Shown: in pieces, positions 33,438-46,205 of the stretch | Position numbering within the stretch: position 1 is the stretch's first letter | Layout: each line of letters opens with the position of its first letter | Assembly: GCF_011397635.1 (NCBI RefSeq) | Contig: NC_064759.1 | Span: 17,260,428 to 17,324,427, forward strand | Reading direction: 5' to 3' | Length of the DNA: 64,000 nt | DNA from: Epinephelus fuscoguttatus | Lineage: Eukaryota; Chordata; Actinopteri; Perciformes; Serranidae | Made by a program: the position numbers and the translations under genes | The notes under the pieces: generated by a model | Database searches by the model: none | What the model was told of the DNA's origin: nothing | What the model saw: the letters and a program-made list of their open reading frames with translations, nothing else

Positions 33438-34651
33438 TCAAATAGCGATGGAGTTAGAGGTGTCGGCAGACTCAGACCAGATGGAGCTTCTCCTGCTCGT
33501 ACCAACAGAGTGCAGTTTGACACTTGTCGACAGCTTGCAGCCCAGAGACCTCAGGATTTCCAGGAGCTGACGCCTGAACTTCACGCCCACAAAGGCATAC
33601 AGGATGGGGTTGAGGCTGCAGTGGAGGTAACCTACACAGGAGGTGACTATCTTGGCTTTCTCCAGAGATGTTCTGACTCCACAGGTGTCCATGGTGTAGT
33701 TGGAATGAAGCGTGTCCACCATGAGTGTGATGTTGTATGGCGTCCAGCAGAGGAAGAAAACCACCACCACGGACACGATGACCCTGAATGCTTTCTGCTT
33801 TTGGAGGCCCTGGGAGCCGCACCGCAGCCGGCGCAGGATGCAGGAGTAGCAGAAGATCATGATGACTGAAGGCAGCAGGAAACCCACTGTGTGGTAGAGC
33901 AGGCGTGATGCCAGCCGCCAGTCACCTACTGACTCCAAGGAAAACCTGAAGTAGTTGCGAATACACTCGGTTTTGTTTCGCCTGTCATCCTTCATAGCTT
34001 CCAAGAAAACCCAGTCAGGGATAGAGAGGAGCAGGGAGAAGAGCCACACTGCCAAGCAGCTGAACTGGACGACCCAGGGGTTCCTGCGGGAGTACATCTG
34101 GGTAGCATGGACGATGGACAGGTAGCGGTCCAGACTGATGCAGGCCAGCAGAAAGATCCCACAGTAGAAGTTGATCTGAGGGTACAAAGAGATGTGAAAA
34201 ATCTTTTTTTGCAACAACCTTCTGTTACCCATCATGCCCTTTGATGCACGCCTCTTACCGTAAAAACAGCTCCAGTGATCTTACAGAGGGGGGTGCCAAA
34301 GGTCCATCCACCTTTTTGAGCCGACTGTGCAGCCCAGAAGGGAAGCGTCAGGAGCAGCAGGACGTCTGCCACACCCAGGTGGAGGATGAAGGTGTCTGTC
34401 ACACTCCAGGCCCTCCTGCTCTGAACCAGAACCCCCAGCAGCACTCCGTTCCCCAGGACACCCACAACAAACGCCACCGAGTACAGAACTGGGATGAAGA
34501 CCGCCTCAAAATTCATGCCCTCGCTCAGGTCACATACATCACCCCCTTCACAACAATAGTCTTCATATGAATCAGAGGTGTTGTCGTATAAATCGTCAAA
34601 GCCATCAAGGAGGCTTCCCGTCAGTGTAATCACGTCAGAGTCGTCCATCAT
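33438..34651 (-). CDS. cxcr3.2: CXCR3-type chemokine receptor (Cxcr3.2-like)
   Basis: Two coding exons on the minus strand, 34651-34259 and 34175-33438, joined in phase 0 in TM3 (AVFT then INFYCG), giving 376 residues. Seen: an acidic N-terminus with Tyr and Cys, GNGVLLGVL in TM1, LGVADVLLLLTLPFW in TM2, intact DRYLSIVHA (Asp147), CWTPYN in TM6, TSCVGYLHCSLNPILYAF in TM7 and a Ser-rich tail with SIWSESADTSNS, close to the SSWSETSEAS tail I remember for mammalian CXCR3. It should respond to CXCL9/10/11-like interferon-induced ligands and steer macrophages or T cells through Gi. An acceptor (GCAG) ends at 34659, so a 5' UTR exon lies upstream and was not found. It points towards the cxcr3.3-like gene. 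Naming follows the zebrafish cluster; orthology was not tested. Confidence 0.9.
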
Positions 34652-34762
34652 TGAACTTCTGCAAGAGAAGAAGAAGAAGAAGAAAATGAAGAGGACATGT
34701 ATACATTCATTTGGTTAAAGCATCTTACTTGTGAAGTCTGTTTGAACCACATGGTGGTGCTG

Positions 34763-34763
<1 letters not shown>

Positions 34764-34829
<66 letters not shown>
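34764..34829 (+). repeat. (CTAT)n microsatellite
   Basis: About 16 tetranucleotide units, just upstream of the cxcr3.2-like coding start, in its putative first intron. Confidence 0.95.
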
Positions 34830-35274
34830 CTGTCCTCTAAAAAACATAAACAAACATTTTGGAAAAATGTAAATGAAAAGAATCCTGAAGTCAAAAATTA
34901 AAATATAGAATAAGGTTTTTTTTGTTTTTTTTTTAACATTTTTGCCAAACATGTGCATCAGTCATTGTGTTCCCTCTGATCAGAGAGATGGGCATCATCT
35001 TTTGAAATATTTGGAGGTGACATAAGAGACCTTAAATGTGGGGGCTGAAATACCACAATGCATTTCCTTCACCGTGGTGCAGCAGTACAAAGCTTTGAAA
35101 GGTTTGAAGGTACGATGCCAAGTGACCTAATCTCAGTTCCCTCTGTCGCCACAAAAAGTTGTGTACATTTCAGTCATTCAACTGTTGGGGTATGTACAGA
35201 ATTTCTTTGTGTCAGCAGATGGGGAAGAGAAATTAATATACATAGAAAGCATGTGTAACACTTAGTTTCAGAGT

Positions 35275-38200
35275 TGTCAGCAAGTTAAAATCCTTAATGC
35301 ACTAAAATATGAATCACAGTGTTGACTAGCATATGTAACTTGTTGCACAGATGATCATGAGGTCATGGTAAATGATTAAATATTTGACTATAGCACCTCA
35401 TTGTGCTGCAGCTTTTTAGTGAATGGCATGGTGAAGTTAGTTGCACACTGTCACGCTACAAACCACATCACACACACTAACGCTGTGGCCTCTTACTGTG
35501 AACTAAAGCTGTTAGAACAAACAGCAAAAGAGTGAGAAAAAGGATGTAAACAATATTCAATTTATGTTCATCAGTAATTAGTTAATTACACAAAAAAGGT
35601 TCAGCCTACAAAAGCAGGTGAACTGAAGTGATGTGAATTAAAATCCTCAAATATTAAATATTGATATATGCCAAGAGCAATATAGGCATCATCTAAAAAT
35701 GATTTATGATAAATGATAAAAAAAATAAAATTCAAGGTAATGACTTACTGAATTGTGATCCTTTGATACTGTATACTCCACAGTAAGCTGGCACTACACG
35801 GCAGAAATGAGCTCTAATGATCCAGTGTTGAATGGTGAATGCATCTATAGAGGAAGAGACAAGAGAACAAAACCCGCCTCTGACCATGTGTGAAGTGTGA
35901 CAAGTAGAAGCACAGCCATGCAGAAAATGTTAATGTCTTTAAAAAACATTAGAGCAACTGTTATTATTAAGAGTTGTTGTGATTTAAAACTTGATTTTAT
36001 ATTTTTTACTTTTTCTTTTCTTCAAAAAAACAAAAAACAATTACCTCTTAAAAGTAAGAAATGTTTTTTTGCTTTGAAGTAAATATTGATTGCACAGTGT
36101 AATGGCTATAGGCCTTCCCTTTAAGCCTTACTTTAACTATGCAGTTCTGTTCACCATCAGGTAGGAACTCCTGGGAAAAATGAAGGCTCAATTCAAGCCA
36201 CAAAGAAAGTCGTCCACTGTACCACCAAAACAGGAAGGGAACAGCACTTTTGTTTTCCAGTGTAGCAACCTGTGGCTATCTCCAATTACCAAAGAGTATC
36301 AGTTTAAGTTCTTTGCAGTTAGTATCCCCTGTGCCAGAAATGGCAGACGGTGAATAAACTGAAGTAACTTGGAAAAACAAAATGCAGTGTGTCTTTCATT
36401 TGTGCCCGTTGCTTGGCTCCAAGGAAAACGCACAGCGATCTGTTTGTCGTTGCAACAGCAGTGCAAACAGTAATACCACTCTGAAACGTGAGGGAGGTTA
36501 AAAGTTGTCCATTTCCACTTTTCCACTTTTAAAAAACATAATGATGTTTTATGTTCACAAAGACTTTGTGAAAACAAAATTACTTCATTTATTAAAACAC
36601 TGAACAAATGAGAGATCTGGATGGTGATTCACAGGTTTGTAAAACAAACTAGTGCTCTTCAAGCTGCCCACTTGTCTTATGTTGACAAAGACAATAAAAC
36701 TTAAGAACACATAAGATGTCACATGCGTGAGTAGGCTGGTACTGTACCACTTTCCACTGAAACTGATGGAAAAACATTTCTTTGAATTAACACCCACCTC
36801 ATCAGTTTCCTCTCAGACTCTGTTGTTGAAAAGAAATACATCTTACTAATATTGTGACATGTCGTGTGTATATATGTTGTGACAAAACTCAATATTCATT
36901 GACAGTTTAGTGACACTCAACCTCAGGAGGACATGCATTTATTCTGGTTATTGAAGAGAGGACATTCATAGTTCGCAGCAAGTTAAAATCCTCAATGCAC
37001 AAAAATATGAATCACAATGTCAACTACAACTTTTTAGTGAATGGCATGGTAATGTCAACGGCACACTATCATGCTTCAAACCACATCACGGTCCAACACT
37101 GTATGGTTTCTTACTGTGAACTGAAGGTGTGAGAACAAACAGCTAAAGAGTGAACATCCATCCATCCATGTATATGGATGTAATCCCTCCAGCGTGTTCT
37201 GGGTCTGCCCCGGGGCCTCCTACCAGTGGGACGTGCCCAGAACACCTCTAACAGGAGGTGCCCAGGAGGCATCCTGATCAGATGTCTGAACCACCTTAAC
37301 TGACCCCTTTTCAATGCAGAGGAGCAGCGGCTCCACTCCGAGCTCCTTACCCTATCTCTAAGGCTGAGCCCAGCCACGCTACGGAGGAAACTCGTCCACT
37401 TGTATCCGCAATCTCATTCTTTAGGTCATTAGCCAGTGCTCATGACCAGAGGTGAGGGTTGGGACGTAGATGGACCAGTAAATCAAAAGCTTCGCCTTCC
37501 AACTCAGCTCTCTCTTCACCATGACGAGTCACGAATCACGAGTCCGGCACAGCGCCCGCATCATTGCAGAAGCCGCACCAAACCGCCAATCCATCTCACG
37601 CTCCATTCTACCCTCACTCGTGAACAAGACCCCAAGATACTTAAACTCCCTCGCTTGAGGCAGTAACTCTCTCCCAACCTGGAGGGCGCAATCCACCGGT
37701 TACCAGCAGAGAACCATGGCCTCAATTTGGGGGTGGTGACTCTCATCCCAAACGCTTCACACTCAGCTGCAAACCGCCACAGTTCATGCTGGAGGTCACA
37801 GTGTGATGAAGCCAACAGAACCACATTGTCTGCGAAAAGCAGAGATGCAATTCTGAGGCCCCCAAACCCGACCCCTTCCTCCCCCAGGCTGCACTTCGAG
37901 ATCCTGTCCATGAATATCACAAACAGGATGGGTGACAAGGAGCAACCCTGACGAAGGCCGACACCCACCGAGAACATGTTTGAGTGAACAATAAGGACGA
38001 TAGAACTTTACAGACATGACTGTACATAAACATACGATGTCATATGTGTGAGTAGGCTGGTACACTTCACTTCAGTCAAAGCTACCATGTCACTGACTAA
38101 AAAACCATATGTCATTTGAGTGACAGCTGCAGCCTCAGGAGGACGGACGTACATTCATTCTGATCATTAAAGAGAAAGTATAAAAAGGGATGTTGCACAA

Positions 38201-38985
38201 TCTAACTTCTCCTAAAGTTTTAAGTGTAAAGTTTCATGTTGCAGAGTTGTCCATCCTCTATCTGCCATCTCAGTCACAAAATTGACGACAGAGAGTACAG
38301 TTTATATTTGGCTGATTTTATCATCTCTACTCTACCTAGCTCTATATGAAAAAACATGCAAATATCAGTTTCTGTTCATAACCGATCAAGATAACGAAAC
38401 CCACAATAAAAATCTCACAAGACTTTTTAAATAAAGCACTTGTGTGTTTGGATCATACAGTAAAACAAGTGCATACTTATAAAAGGAACACACAATACAA
38501 GCAAGACTAACATCATTCGAATATATGGAACTGATGAAAACAAGATTTAATTTATTTTCAGTAATAAGTTAATAAGGTGAAGATCACATACACAAAACAG
38601 AAAACTGGCCTACGAAAGCAGCTGAGATGTAATGATGTGAATTCTAATCTTCAAATATTAAATAATGATATAAATAATGAACACACACAGATCTGGACCG
38701 TCTGGAAACAAGCTAGTACTCTCCATGCTGCTCTCTTGTCTTATGTTAATGAAGGGACTTTACACCAATATAAAGTAATGATAAGCAGATATACAGAAGT
38801 CGTGTGAGTAGGCAGGTGCACTTTCCACAGAAACTGATGAATAGCATTTCTCTGAATTAACACCCACTGCAGAATCAGTCGGTGCTGAAAAGAAAGATGA
38901 CAATACCGAATGCTCACTGACATTTAAGTGACGCTGGCAACCTCAGTGGAACATCTGCATTTATTCTACTCACTGAACAGCAGTG
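35275..38985. repeat. Mosaic of local duplications upstream of cxcr3.2-like
   Basis: Several non-coding modules occur two or three times. Module A: 35275-35545 and 36978-37146 (CAGCAAGTTAAAATCCT, TAGTGAATGGCATGGT, TCTTACTGTGAACTGAAG-like). Module B: 35553-35690 and 38528-38680. Module C: 36605-36960, 37995-38165 and 38690-38985 (GTGAGTAGGCTGGTAC, TTAACACCCAC, AACCTCAGGAGGACA). Module D: 38165-38370, also at 29100-29290. A Rex3-like LINE sits inside. No convincing exon was found in the modules. Confidence 0.65.
37145..37980 (-). mobile_element. Rex3-like LINE, 5'-truncated and decayed
   Basis: Minus-strand reverse transcriptase pieces: GLRQGCSLSPILFVIFMDRI, then LLFADNVVLLASS (the FADD box altered to FADN), then RFAAECEAFGMR, and further on LSLRDRVRSSEW, MPPGHLLLEVF and RRPRGRPRTRWRDY. 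The 3' end is a short GATG-type run at 37154-37170, as described for Rex3 elements of the RTE clade. Stops and frameshifts make it inactive. Confidence 0.8.
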
Positions 38986-41521
38986 TGCAGAAAGTCTTAC
39001 TTTAAGACTATCTAGTATCAGATCACCCTTTCCCGAGCAGAAACACTCTTCAACTTCCTTTATGAACCACATCAGAGACCGACCATCCTCGTGCCATTTC
39101 ATCAGATTAACTGCATGAATGATCTCTACTTTTTAGTTTCAATTTCTCTAACCTGCAGTTGAATAGAGGTTATTCATTCATGTGTGTACTCATGCCCTTG
39201 CTGGTGGCATGCTTAATGGGATTTGGCATTTCATACTTTTGCTGGCTGGCGGATTTGTCATTCGTGCACAGCGACAACAGCAAAAGGAAGACACGAGGTC
39301 ACAGCTCAACATATGAAACTGGCACTACAGTAGTTACACTAACACAGATTCAAAAAAGAAACATTAGTATAGTTAAGGGTAGACACAAAATTAAAAGCAG
39401 GTGTAATCATAATTGAGCAGTGACTTGATACAAGACTGATCTTAACTGAAGCACTGAAACTAAACCTTAAAAAAAAGTACAGATTTAAATACTTAGTTGC
39501 AAATGTGAGACAGAAGTGAAAACTGTAGAACTGCATACAACAGAGCAATGAAACAAGTATCCTCCAGTCACGCTGCTCATCTTTATTATACCAGTTCGCA
39601 GAAACAGCTGAGGTTGGTTCCTGTGGTATGTACAGAGGTTAATTGGAACATCATGTACAGACACACAAACAGCAGAAGCAGCTCACACCTTTGTCATGTT
39701 GATAGACTTCACTGTCTAATCAGAATGAAGTTTGTCTGTGAAGTTTTGCACCTTACGTGAAGCCCAATTGAGCTGTTTTATTGTAACACACATGCATGCA
39801 GGTGGTGTCACATTATGCCAGTGCTCAACAGGTGGTGGTAACATGCCAAGACATGCTGCAATGTGCAAGCAAAGACATGGAAGAAGCTAGGGAACATGGA
39901 TGTAACCAATTCTGGATTTAAAATACTCTAAAAAATTGTCTTATGAGGGAGGAAATGCATGCGGCAAGTAGCTAACACAGGACATTTAAAAGCCTTATCA
40001 ATTACCTGATACTATTAATGTATTGCATATCAGTGTCAAATCTCTCCCTAAATCATTTTCACTAACCATTTCATATAAGGTTTCTCCTCCACAACCACAA
40101 GATTTTTATCACTTTTTTTTTTTTCTCTCAGTTTTATGCGAGTATGCACACCGACATGCAACACCTGTGACAGCACGGGGTTTAAAGTGTCTTGTCTGCT
40201 TCCCCTTGCCTATGTATAGAGCAAAAGGTTCAGAGTGTGTTCCTGTTTGTTTTCACACCTTTTCTTTCCCCTTCTGTTCTGCAGCGTTTATGCAGTTCTT
40301 GTGGTGAGAGAGGCTGATGGAAGTGCAAACATCTGGCCATGAAACTCACTCGGTGACTTTTTCAGCCCACCACCAACACAAGAATAATCATTGCTGGAAA
40401 CTAATAGACTTGTGATATGCAAGAAACAATTTACATAAGATGGAAGCACAATGCACGTCTGAAGATTCACTGTTCGGTTGAGCGGTGAGATGCAGAAAGT
40501 TGGACCTGAAGAGTTATATCATAACTTGTGAGGCTACAGTTTTCAGATGTTTCGAGGAAAAAGGATGAATTATTACTTGAAAGAGTAAAGGAGATATGAA
40601 AATCAGACACACATACATTTTAGTTGAATACCAAACTGTAGAAGCATTTCTGTGCTTTAAAACCAAACATATCCGCTATCAGAGGCCTTTCCTGTCTTAA
40701 CCAAGAAAGTGTTAAACAGGAAAAGGTTGTTTTTTTTGCCCTCACTACCTGTTAGAGTTTCAGTGCATGTCACTGACCAACATTTCTCCTGCACAGCGCA
40801 CTTACATGAATCATGAATCATCTGGTTTCCACCTTTGATTGTGAGAGGTTTCCAGATAAGAATATGATTAAAATGAGATAAGGTAAAAGCATGAGTTTTT
40901 CACGTGGCGTGTGAGTGTGCCCCTAATTTTAGGTTTTTGTTTTAAAGTAAACTGTGAAACCATGGAGATGTGTGTCACATGAGGAACTGAAAGAACACAA
41001 ATATGAGAAAAAAACATTTCCACATTCCAGTTTTGATTCCTATTATTCTGTCCTACAGTGTTGGCCTGCAGTTTGAATTGCAACCACTCATTTTACACAG
41101 CCAGTTGTAATATGTGTACTAAATCAATTTAATCAATTACAAAATTCAGTCTTGCATCATCTTCAAAGTCTTTAAATGATTACTGTGGGATGTGTAAATC
41201 ACAGAAATGTAAGATGCATATTTATGAATTATTCATGATGAAGGGATAAAATATCAAAGCACGTTTTCACTGCTGTTTGAGCACCTGCAAATTATGCATA
41301 AACCTCGTTTGATGCTCTCCTACCTTTTGCAGTTTCTGTTTTTGACTAAAAGTGGCGTCACCACATTGTAGGTTAGTATGTCAATAAAACTCAACCTAAC
41401 CATGGCAGCAGCGATGGTGACATCATCTGATCAGCCATTTAAATGAGTCAGTCATGACACATAAAATCTGCCTGGTTAATAGAAGGAATGAGAGAAGGGC
41501 TCATATTGCTGACAAAATGCA
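38986..41521. other. Intergenic, no gene recognised
   Basis: Several short frames (for example 39159-39416 and 40023-40307) show no family signature or plausible splice partners. Confidence 0.4.
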
Positions 41522-42738
41522 TTTAAAGGGACAGTTCACCCCAAATTAAAAAACACAGATTTATCTTCTTACCTGCAGAGCTATTTTTCAGTCTGGATTT
41601 TTGGGGTGTGCGTTGCTGAGTGCTGTAGAGATGTCTGCCTTCTCTTGGATATTATGTGCAACCCCAGTTCAAATAAAGTTGGGACATTGTGTAAGATGTA
41701 AACAGAATGCAATGATTTGTAAATCCTTTTTAACTAATATTTCTGTAAGATATAGGCTGCACTTATTCTGAATTTGAAGCCGCAACACATTCCAAAAAAG
41801 TTGGGACAGGGGCAACAAAAGACCGGGAACGTTGTTGAATGCTCAAAAAATACCTGTTGGAACATTTCACAGGTGAACAGGTTAACTGGTAACAAATGAT
41901 ATTATCATTAATAAGTATGAAAGGGGCATCTTAGAAAGGCTCAGGTGTTCACAAGCAGGGATGGTGACTTTTTGAAGAACTGTGGGGGCAAACAGTCCAA
42001 CAGTTAGAGAATTGCAAAGAATTTAGGGATTTCACCATCAACAATCTATAATATCAGCAAAAGATTCAGAGAATCCAGACAATTCTTTGCATTTAAGGGA
42101 CAAGGCTGAGAACCAACACTGAATGGCTGTGACCTTTGACCCCTCAGATGGCACTGTATTCAAATCTGACTTGATTGTATAAAGGATAGTACGACATGGA
42201 TTCAGGAGCACTTTGGAAAACCAGCCAGATACAGAAGTGCTGCTGACTTCTCTGGGCCCAACCTCATCTGAGATGGACTGACACAAAGTGGAAAAGTGTG
42301 TTGTGGTCTGATGAATCCACATTTCAAATTTTCAGAAATCATAGACATTGTGATGTCAAGGACGAGAGGATTAAGGACCATCCAGACTGTTGCCAGCTCA
42401 AGGTTCACATCTGTGAAGGGCTCTCTGTCCTTCTCTGGCGAGGAAATACAGTGTGGAGAGTTGGTGATCCACCAAGCTGGTCCATTTTCCACTGGAGACA
42501 CTTGTAGCTTGTGCCGCCACACAGCTGGTGTGTCCCAGGCATTAAAAGCTGACTTGTGCTTTTTGTGGGGGTCAGGCTTGGTCAGGCTCAGGCTTAGTAT
42601 TTTATGTGACGTTCTCAGACGGGCTGGGTCACATGGGTTGGTTTGGGTTGTAATGTTTTCAGCCCGTTGATAACTTCACGAGGCATGACTAGTTGATTTA
42701 CAAAGGGTCAGTCTGTGAGTGAAGTATTCCTTTAAGAG
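41522..42738 (+). mobile_element. Teleost MITE, probably split by a Tc1-like copy
   Basis: Left end TTTAAAGGGACAGTTCACCCC at 41522, followed by familiar MITE sequence to ATGTCTGCCTTCTCTTGG near 41650. A decayed inverse end (GTGAAGTATTCCTTTAAG) is at 42718-42738. The interval is occupied by Tc1-like sequence. Confidence 0.5.
41657..42470 (+). pseudogene. Tc1-like transposon, decayed
   Basis: Starts GCAACCCCAGTTCAAATAAAG and GTTGGGACATTG, the terminus of a common fish Tc1-like family. Internal coding traces include a start-proximal stretch (near 42010-42060, GGGATTTCACCATC) and a SDESTFQIF-like box with the catalytic Asp near 42310. Internal deletions and stops remove any intact frame. Confidence 0.75.
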
Positions 42739-42754
42739 AAGATGGATTGTTTAT

Positions 42755-43408
42755 TACTGCCTCAAGCGAAGGAGTCCAAGTATCTCGGCATCTTGCTCAA
42801 GAGTGAGGGTAGAATGGAGCGTGAGGTGGTTCGGTGGTTTGGTGCGGCTTCTGCAGTGATGCAGGCGCTGCGCTGGACCGTCATGGTGAAGTGAGAGCTA
42901 AGCCGGAAGGCGAAGCTTTCGATTTACTGGTCCATCTGTGTCCCAACCCTCAGCTATGGTCATGAGCTCTGGGTAGTAACCGAAAGAATGAGGTCGCAGA
43001 TACAAACAGCCGAAATGAGTTTCCTCCGTGGGGTGTCTGGGCTCAGCCTTAGAGATAGGGTAAGGAGCTTGGACATCCGGAGGGAGCTCGGAGTAGAGCC
43101 GCTGCTCCTTCACGCTGAAAGGGGTCAGTTGAGGTAGTTCGGACATCTGATCCGGATGCCTCCTGGGCGCCTCCTGTTAGGGGTGTTCCGGGCTCATCTC
43201 ACTGGTAGGAGGCCCCGGGGCAGACCCAGAACACGCTGGAGGGATTATATATCTCATCTGGCCTGGGAAGGCCTTGGGGTCCCCCAGGAGGAGCTGGAAA
43301 GCGTTGCTGGGAAGAGGGACGTCTGGGGTGCTTTGCTTGGCCTGCTGCCCCCGTGAAGTGGATGAAAATGGATGGATGGATGGATGGATGGATGGATGGA
43401 TGGATGGA
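42755..43408 (+). mobile_element. Rex3-like LINE, 3' end with GATG tail
   Basis: The same family as 37145-37980 but on the plus strand. Coding traces: SKYLGILLKSEGRMER-like, then a region read MSFLRGVSGLSLRDR-like, MPPGRLLLGVF, RRPRGRPRTRWRDYISHLAW and a PPREVD-like end. It closes with about nine ATGG units at 43369-43407. It is 5'-truncated and frameshifted. Confidence 0.8.
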
Positions 43409-44639
43409 TTTTTAAATCACGGTTATCATCAACACCAGTATATCGTGACACCTTTATGTCCCATGTGGTTTTTGCTCCGATTTTTTTAACCTCTGCTTAT
43501 AACAGCTGAAATCTTGTCGCCCTCAGTGGTCTTAAAAATGCTTCCTCCGATACCAGCGTTCAACTGAGGGTGGACAAGATGGGGGTGTTTCTGTGTCTGG
43601 GATGGGTGGGAGGTGTACTTTGTTGTCGTATTTAACATGCATTATTTTTAGTTACCACTTGTGTGTGGCCTCCCTATCTTTGTCCAGCCTTGAGCTACCT
43701 GTAAATTTATATTGTAATACTGAAACTGAATTTATTATTATTATTTTTAATCATTATGAATAGAGCATTGCCTACTGTGACCAAATACACCCACATATTA
43801 AAGGGGTAGCTGTCGGGTCTGGATCTTTGCCACTTTGTCACCTTACGCAATCCTATGTTTTATGATGAAAACATCACTATAGTTGAGATGCATCGTCAGT
43901 GTCATTGTCATTTTGGTTTCTGTGAAGCCTGTGCTCAATGTTTACAACACCCACATCAACATCACTAAACACCCCCCGCCCCAACTGTAAACCTCAGCAC
44001 AGGGCGAAAAAAAAAAAACGATTAACATAGCTTCACTTGTAAAATGAGAGCACCCACCTCACCCTTAAGGGTTTCCTGTGTTAGATTTACCGCTGTCTTT
44101 ACCAGTGCAGCATGTTTAGTTTTACATTGTGCGTAAGTGTTGTAATATTTCGTTTTTACATTATTGTGTAACTTCGATGTTTTTTATTGTGCGGTTGTTT
44201 GGCTAACTTTTTTTGTATGCTGCTATCTTGGCTAGCTTTTCCTTATAAAAGAGATTGTTGATCCCAACGGGACTTACCTGATTAAGTATGGGTTAAATAA
44301 AAAAAACTTAAGTGTGATTTTCACACAGATTGAGTGTGATTTTCTTCACAGGAAGAAACATACATGCTAAAGATATATGAAGGAAATGTAGCTTCTTTTG
44401 GACATTTGTGTCGACAGTGTGGGAAAACACTTTGTTTCAGGAATAAACTTAGCAATAACAAAGGGAATTTGTGGTCATACTTTTTGTAATGTGGTGCTAT
44501 TTCTACATGTTGGAGCTGCACCAATGAAAAGCTCCATCCGACTACATCAGAGTGAAATAAAAGTCACACTGACCCATGACACACTACACATGGCAACCCA
44601 TGCGTACTATGAAAAGTGTCTGTGGACGTGTGGGCGAGT
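43409..44639. other. Intergenic, no gene recognised
   Basis: No supported exon or repeat family. Confidence 0.4.
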
Positions 44640-45115
44640 AGTGAGACAATGTGCCCCTGTGCACAGATATGCAAAAGGCCCCAGCACTTCTCATACACTG
44701 GAGTAAGAAACATAGACTTTTTGTTCCTTTTTGCGTGCCTCTGTAGTTGTTATGCATCTTTGAGGTGGAAATGTGCTCTGTTCTTTGGAAGCTGGATTGT
44801 GGTAATGTGCTAACTGGCAAGTTAGTGTCAAGACGGTCTTCCAGTTTCCCTTTTTGAATGACTATTATAGACCACTGTTATTTCCTCTCACAAAGGCGCA
44901 GAATGTGCTAGTTGGCCATCAGCTGTTGTCTTTGTGGTGTGTTCATGTCCTAATTTTTGGCGGAGACATAGTGACATCAGGTGACACAGAAGGGGGGCTT
45001 TGTTGCCGCTAGTTCTCTGAAGTCGGTTTGGTGTGTCTGGACCTTTAATTTGAGTGAAGGGGCCCCTGACACTTTGAGTCCCTGGGCCTGTGCCCAAATA
45101 CCATTCAGTAATCCA
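44640..45115 (+). repeat. Degenerate repeat related to 14195-14575
   Basis: Shares the closing segment TGACACTTTGAGTCCCTGGG with CTGTGCCC and ATTCAGTAATCC-like words, plus GCCTCTGTAGTTGTTATGC in the body. Confidence 0.45.
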
Positions 45116-45485
45116 TTAATGTGTAGGTAGGTGGGAAGAGGGGTTTAGAGATGTGAAACAAGTTGTGATGCAGACTCATGATGATTAAACGTGCTGGAAA
45201 TCCATCGATATGAACTTATATGACACATAGAAATGAGGGGGATGTAAGAGAGAAGGTCTTTCTTTGATTCCTTTTTTTCCAGTCCTGTACAGATTTAAAG
45301 GGCATCTAAGTTGTGGTAAATAATATTAACAAATGATGGATACTGACTGCAGGCTACAACGTGCCCGCAGTGTCTTCATGCGATGACTGTCTCAGGTCCA
45401 AAGCAGCTGTCGTGCAATTAATCATGGCAACACTGAGCTACAATGTTTTGCTTTCTGTTTTAAATGTTTGTGTGTGTGTCTGCAC

Positions 45486-46205
45486 TTAAAAGGAGAAGTG
45501 TGTAGGACTCAGTGGCATCTAGTGGTGAGGACTGCAGACTGTAACCAGATGAAACTTTTCCCATATGCCAAGCATGAACTCCTGGTTAATTAAGTTTCCT
45601 TTTGTATTCACTGTTCAGGAGGCTTTTATCGTGAGCTGAATTACCCGTAGAGTTCTCCTCCTCTCCAAAACAAACGGGCCAGGTGATTAAAACCAGTAAA
45701 TACACTGAATAAAACAATTTCAAGTTAAAAATCAGGGGATCACTGATGCAGTTTGGAGTGTCACCGACAAGCCGCTAACCCGTCACCTGCTAATGTGCGC
45801 TCACCTCTCTGATAATTTCATATTCAGAGGGTTTCTACTGGGAGCTGAATTATCTGCAGAGGTCACTTCCTCTCCAAAACCAATTAACCTGGTGATTTAA
45901 ACCACTAAAACTACCGAATGACGCAGTTTCACATCAACAAAATCTCTTCTTTTCTGACACTGATCCTCGTGGAGGGGCTGCTGAATGTGGTGGCTGTTGC
46001 AAAAACACAGATAGCCCTATCTAGATATCTAGAGCTACTGTAGAAGCATGATGGCGCAACACGGCAGACTTCATAGACAAGGACCCACTCCCTACGTAGA
46101 TATAAATGGCTTATTCTAATGTAACAAAAATACAACGATTCTTATTTTTGGGTGAATATACACTAAAAAAACCTATTCATTACATTCTTTACATCCTACA
46201 CACCA
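45486..46205 (+). repeat. Teleost MITE, longest copy, with internal duplication
   Basis: Left end AGTGTGTAGGACTCAGTGGC and right end ACATCCTACACACC are inverted. Two diverged internal copies of about 115 bases (about 45615-45730 and 45825-45940) share GAGCTGAATTA, CTCTCCAAAAC and GGTGATTTAAACC-like words. Confidence 0.65.

Noticed and set aside
33405-33869. A 154-codon plus-strand frame
   Set aside because: It is antisense to the cxcr3.2-like second coding exon and has no family features.
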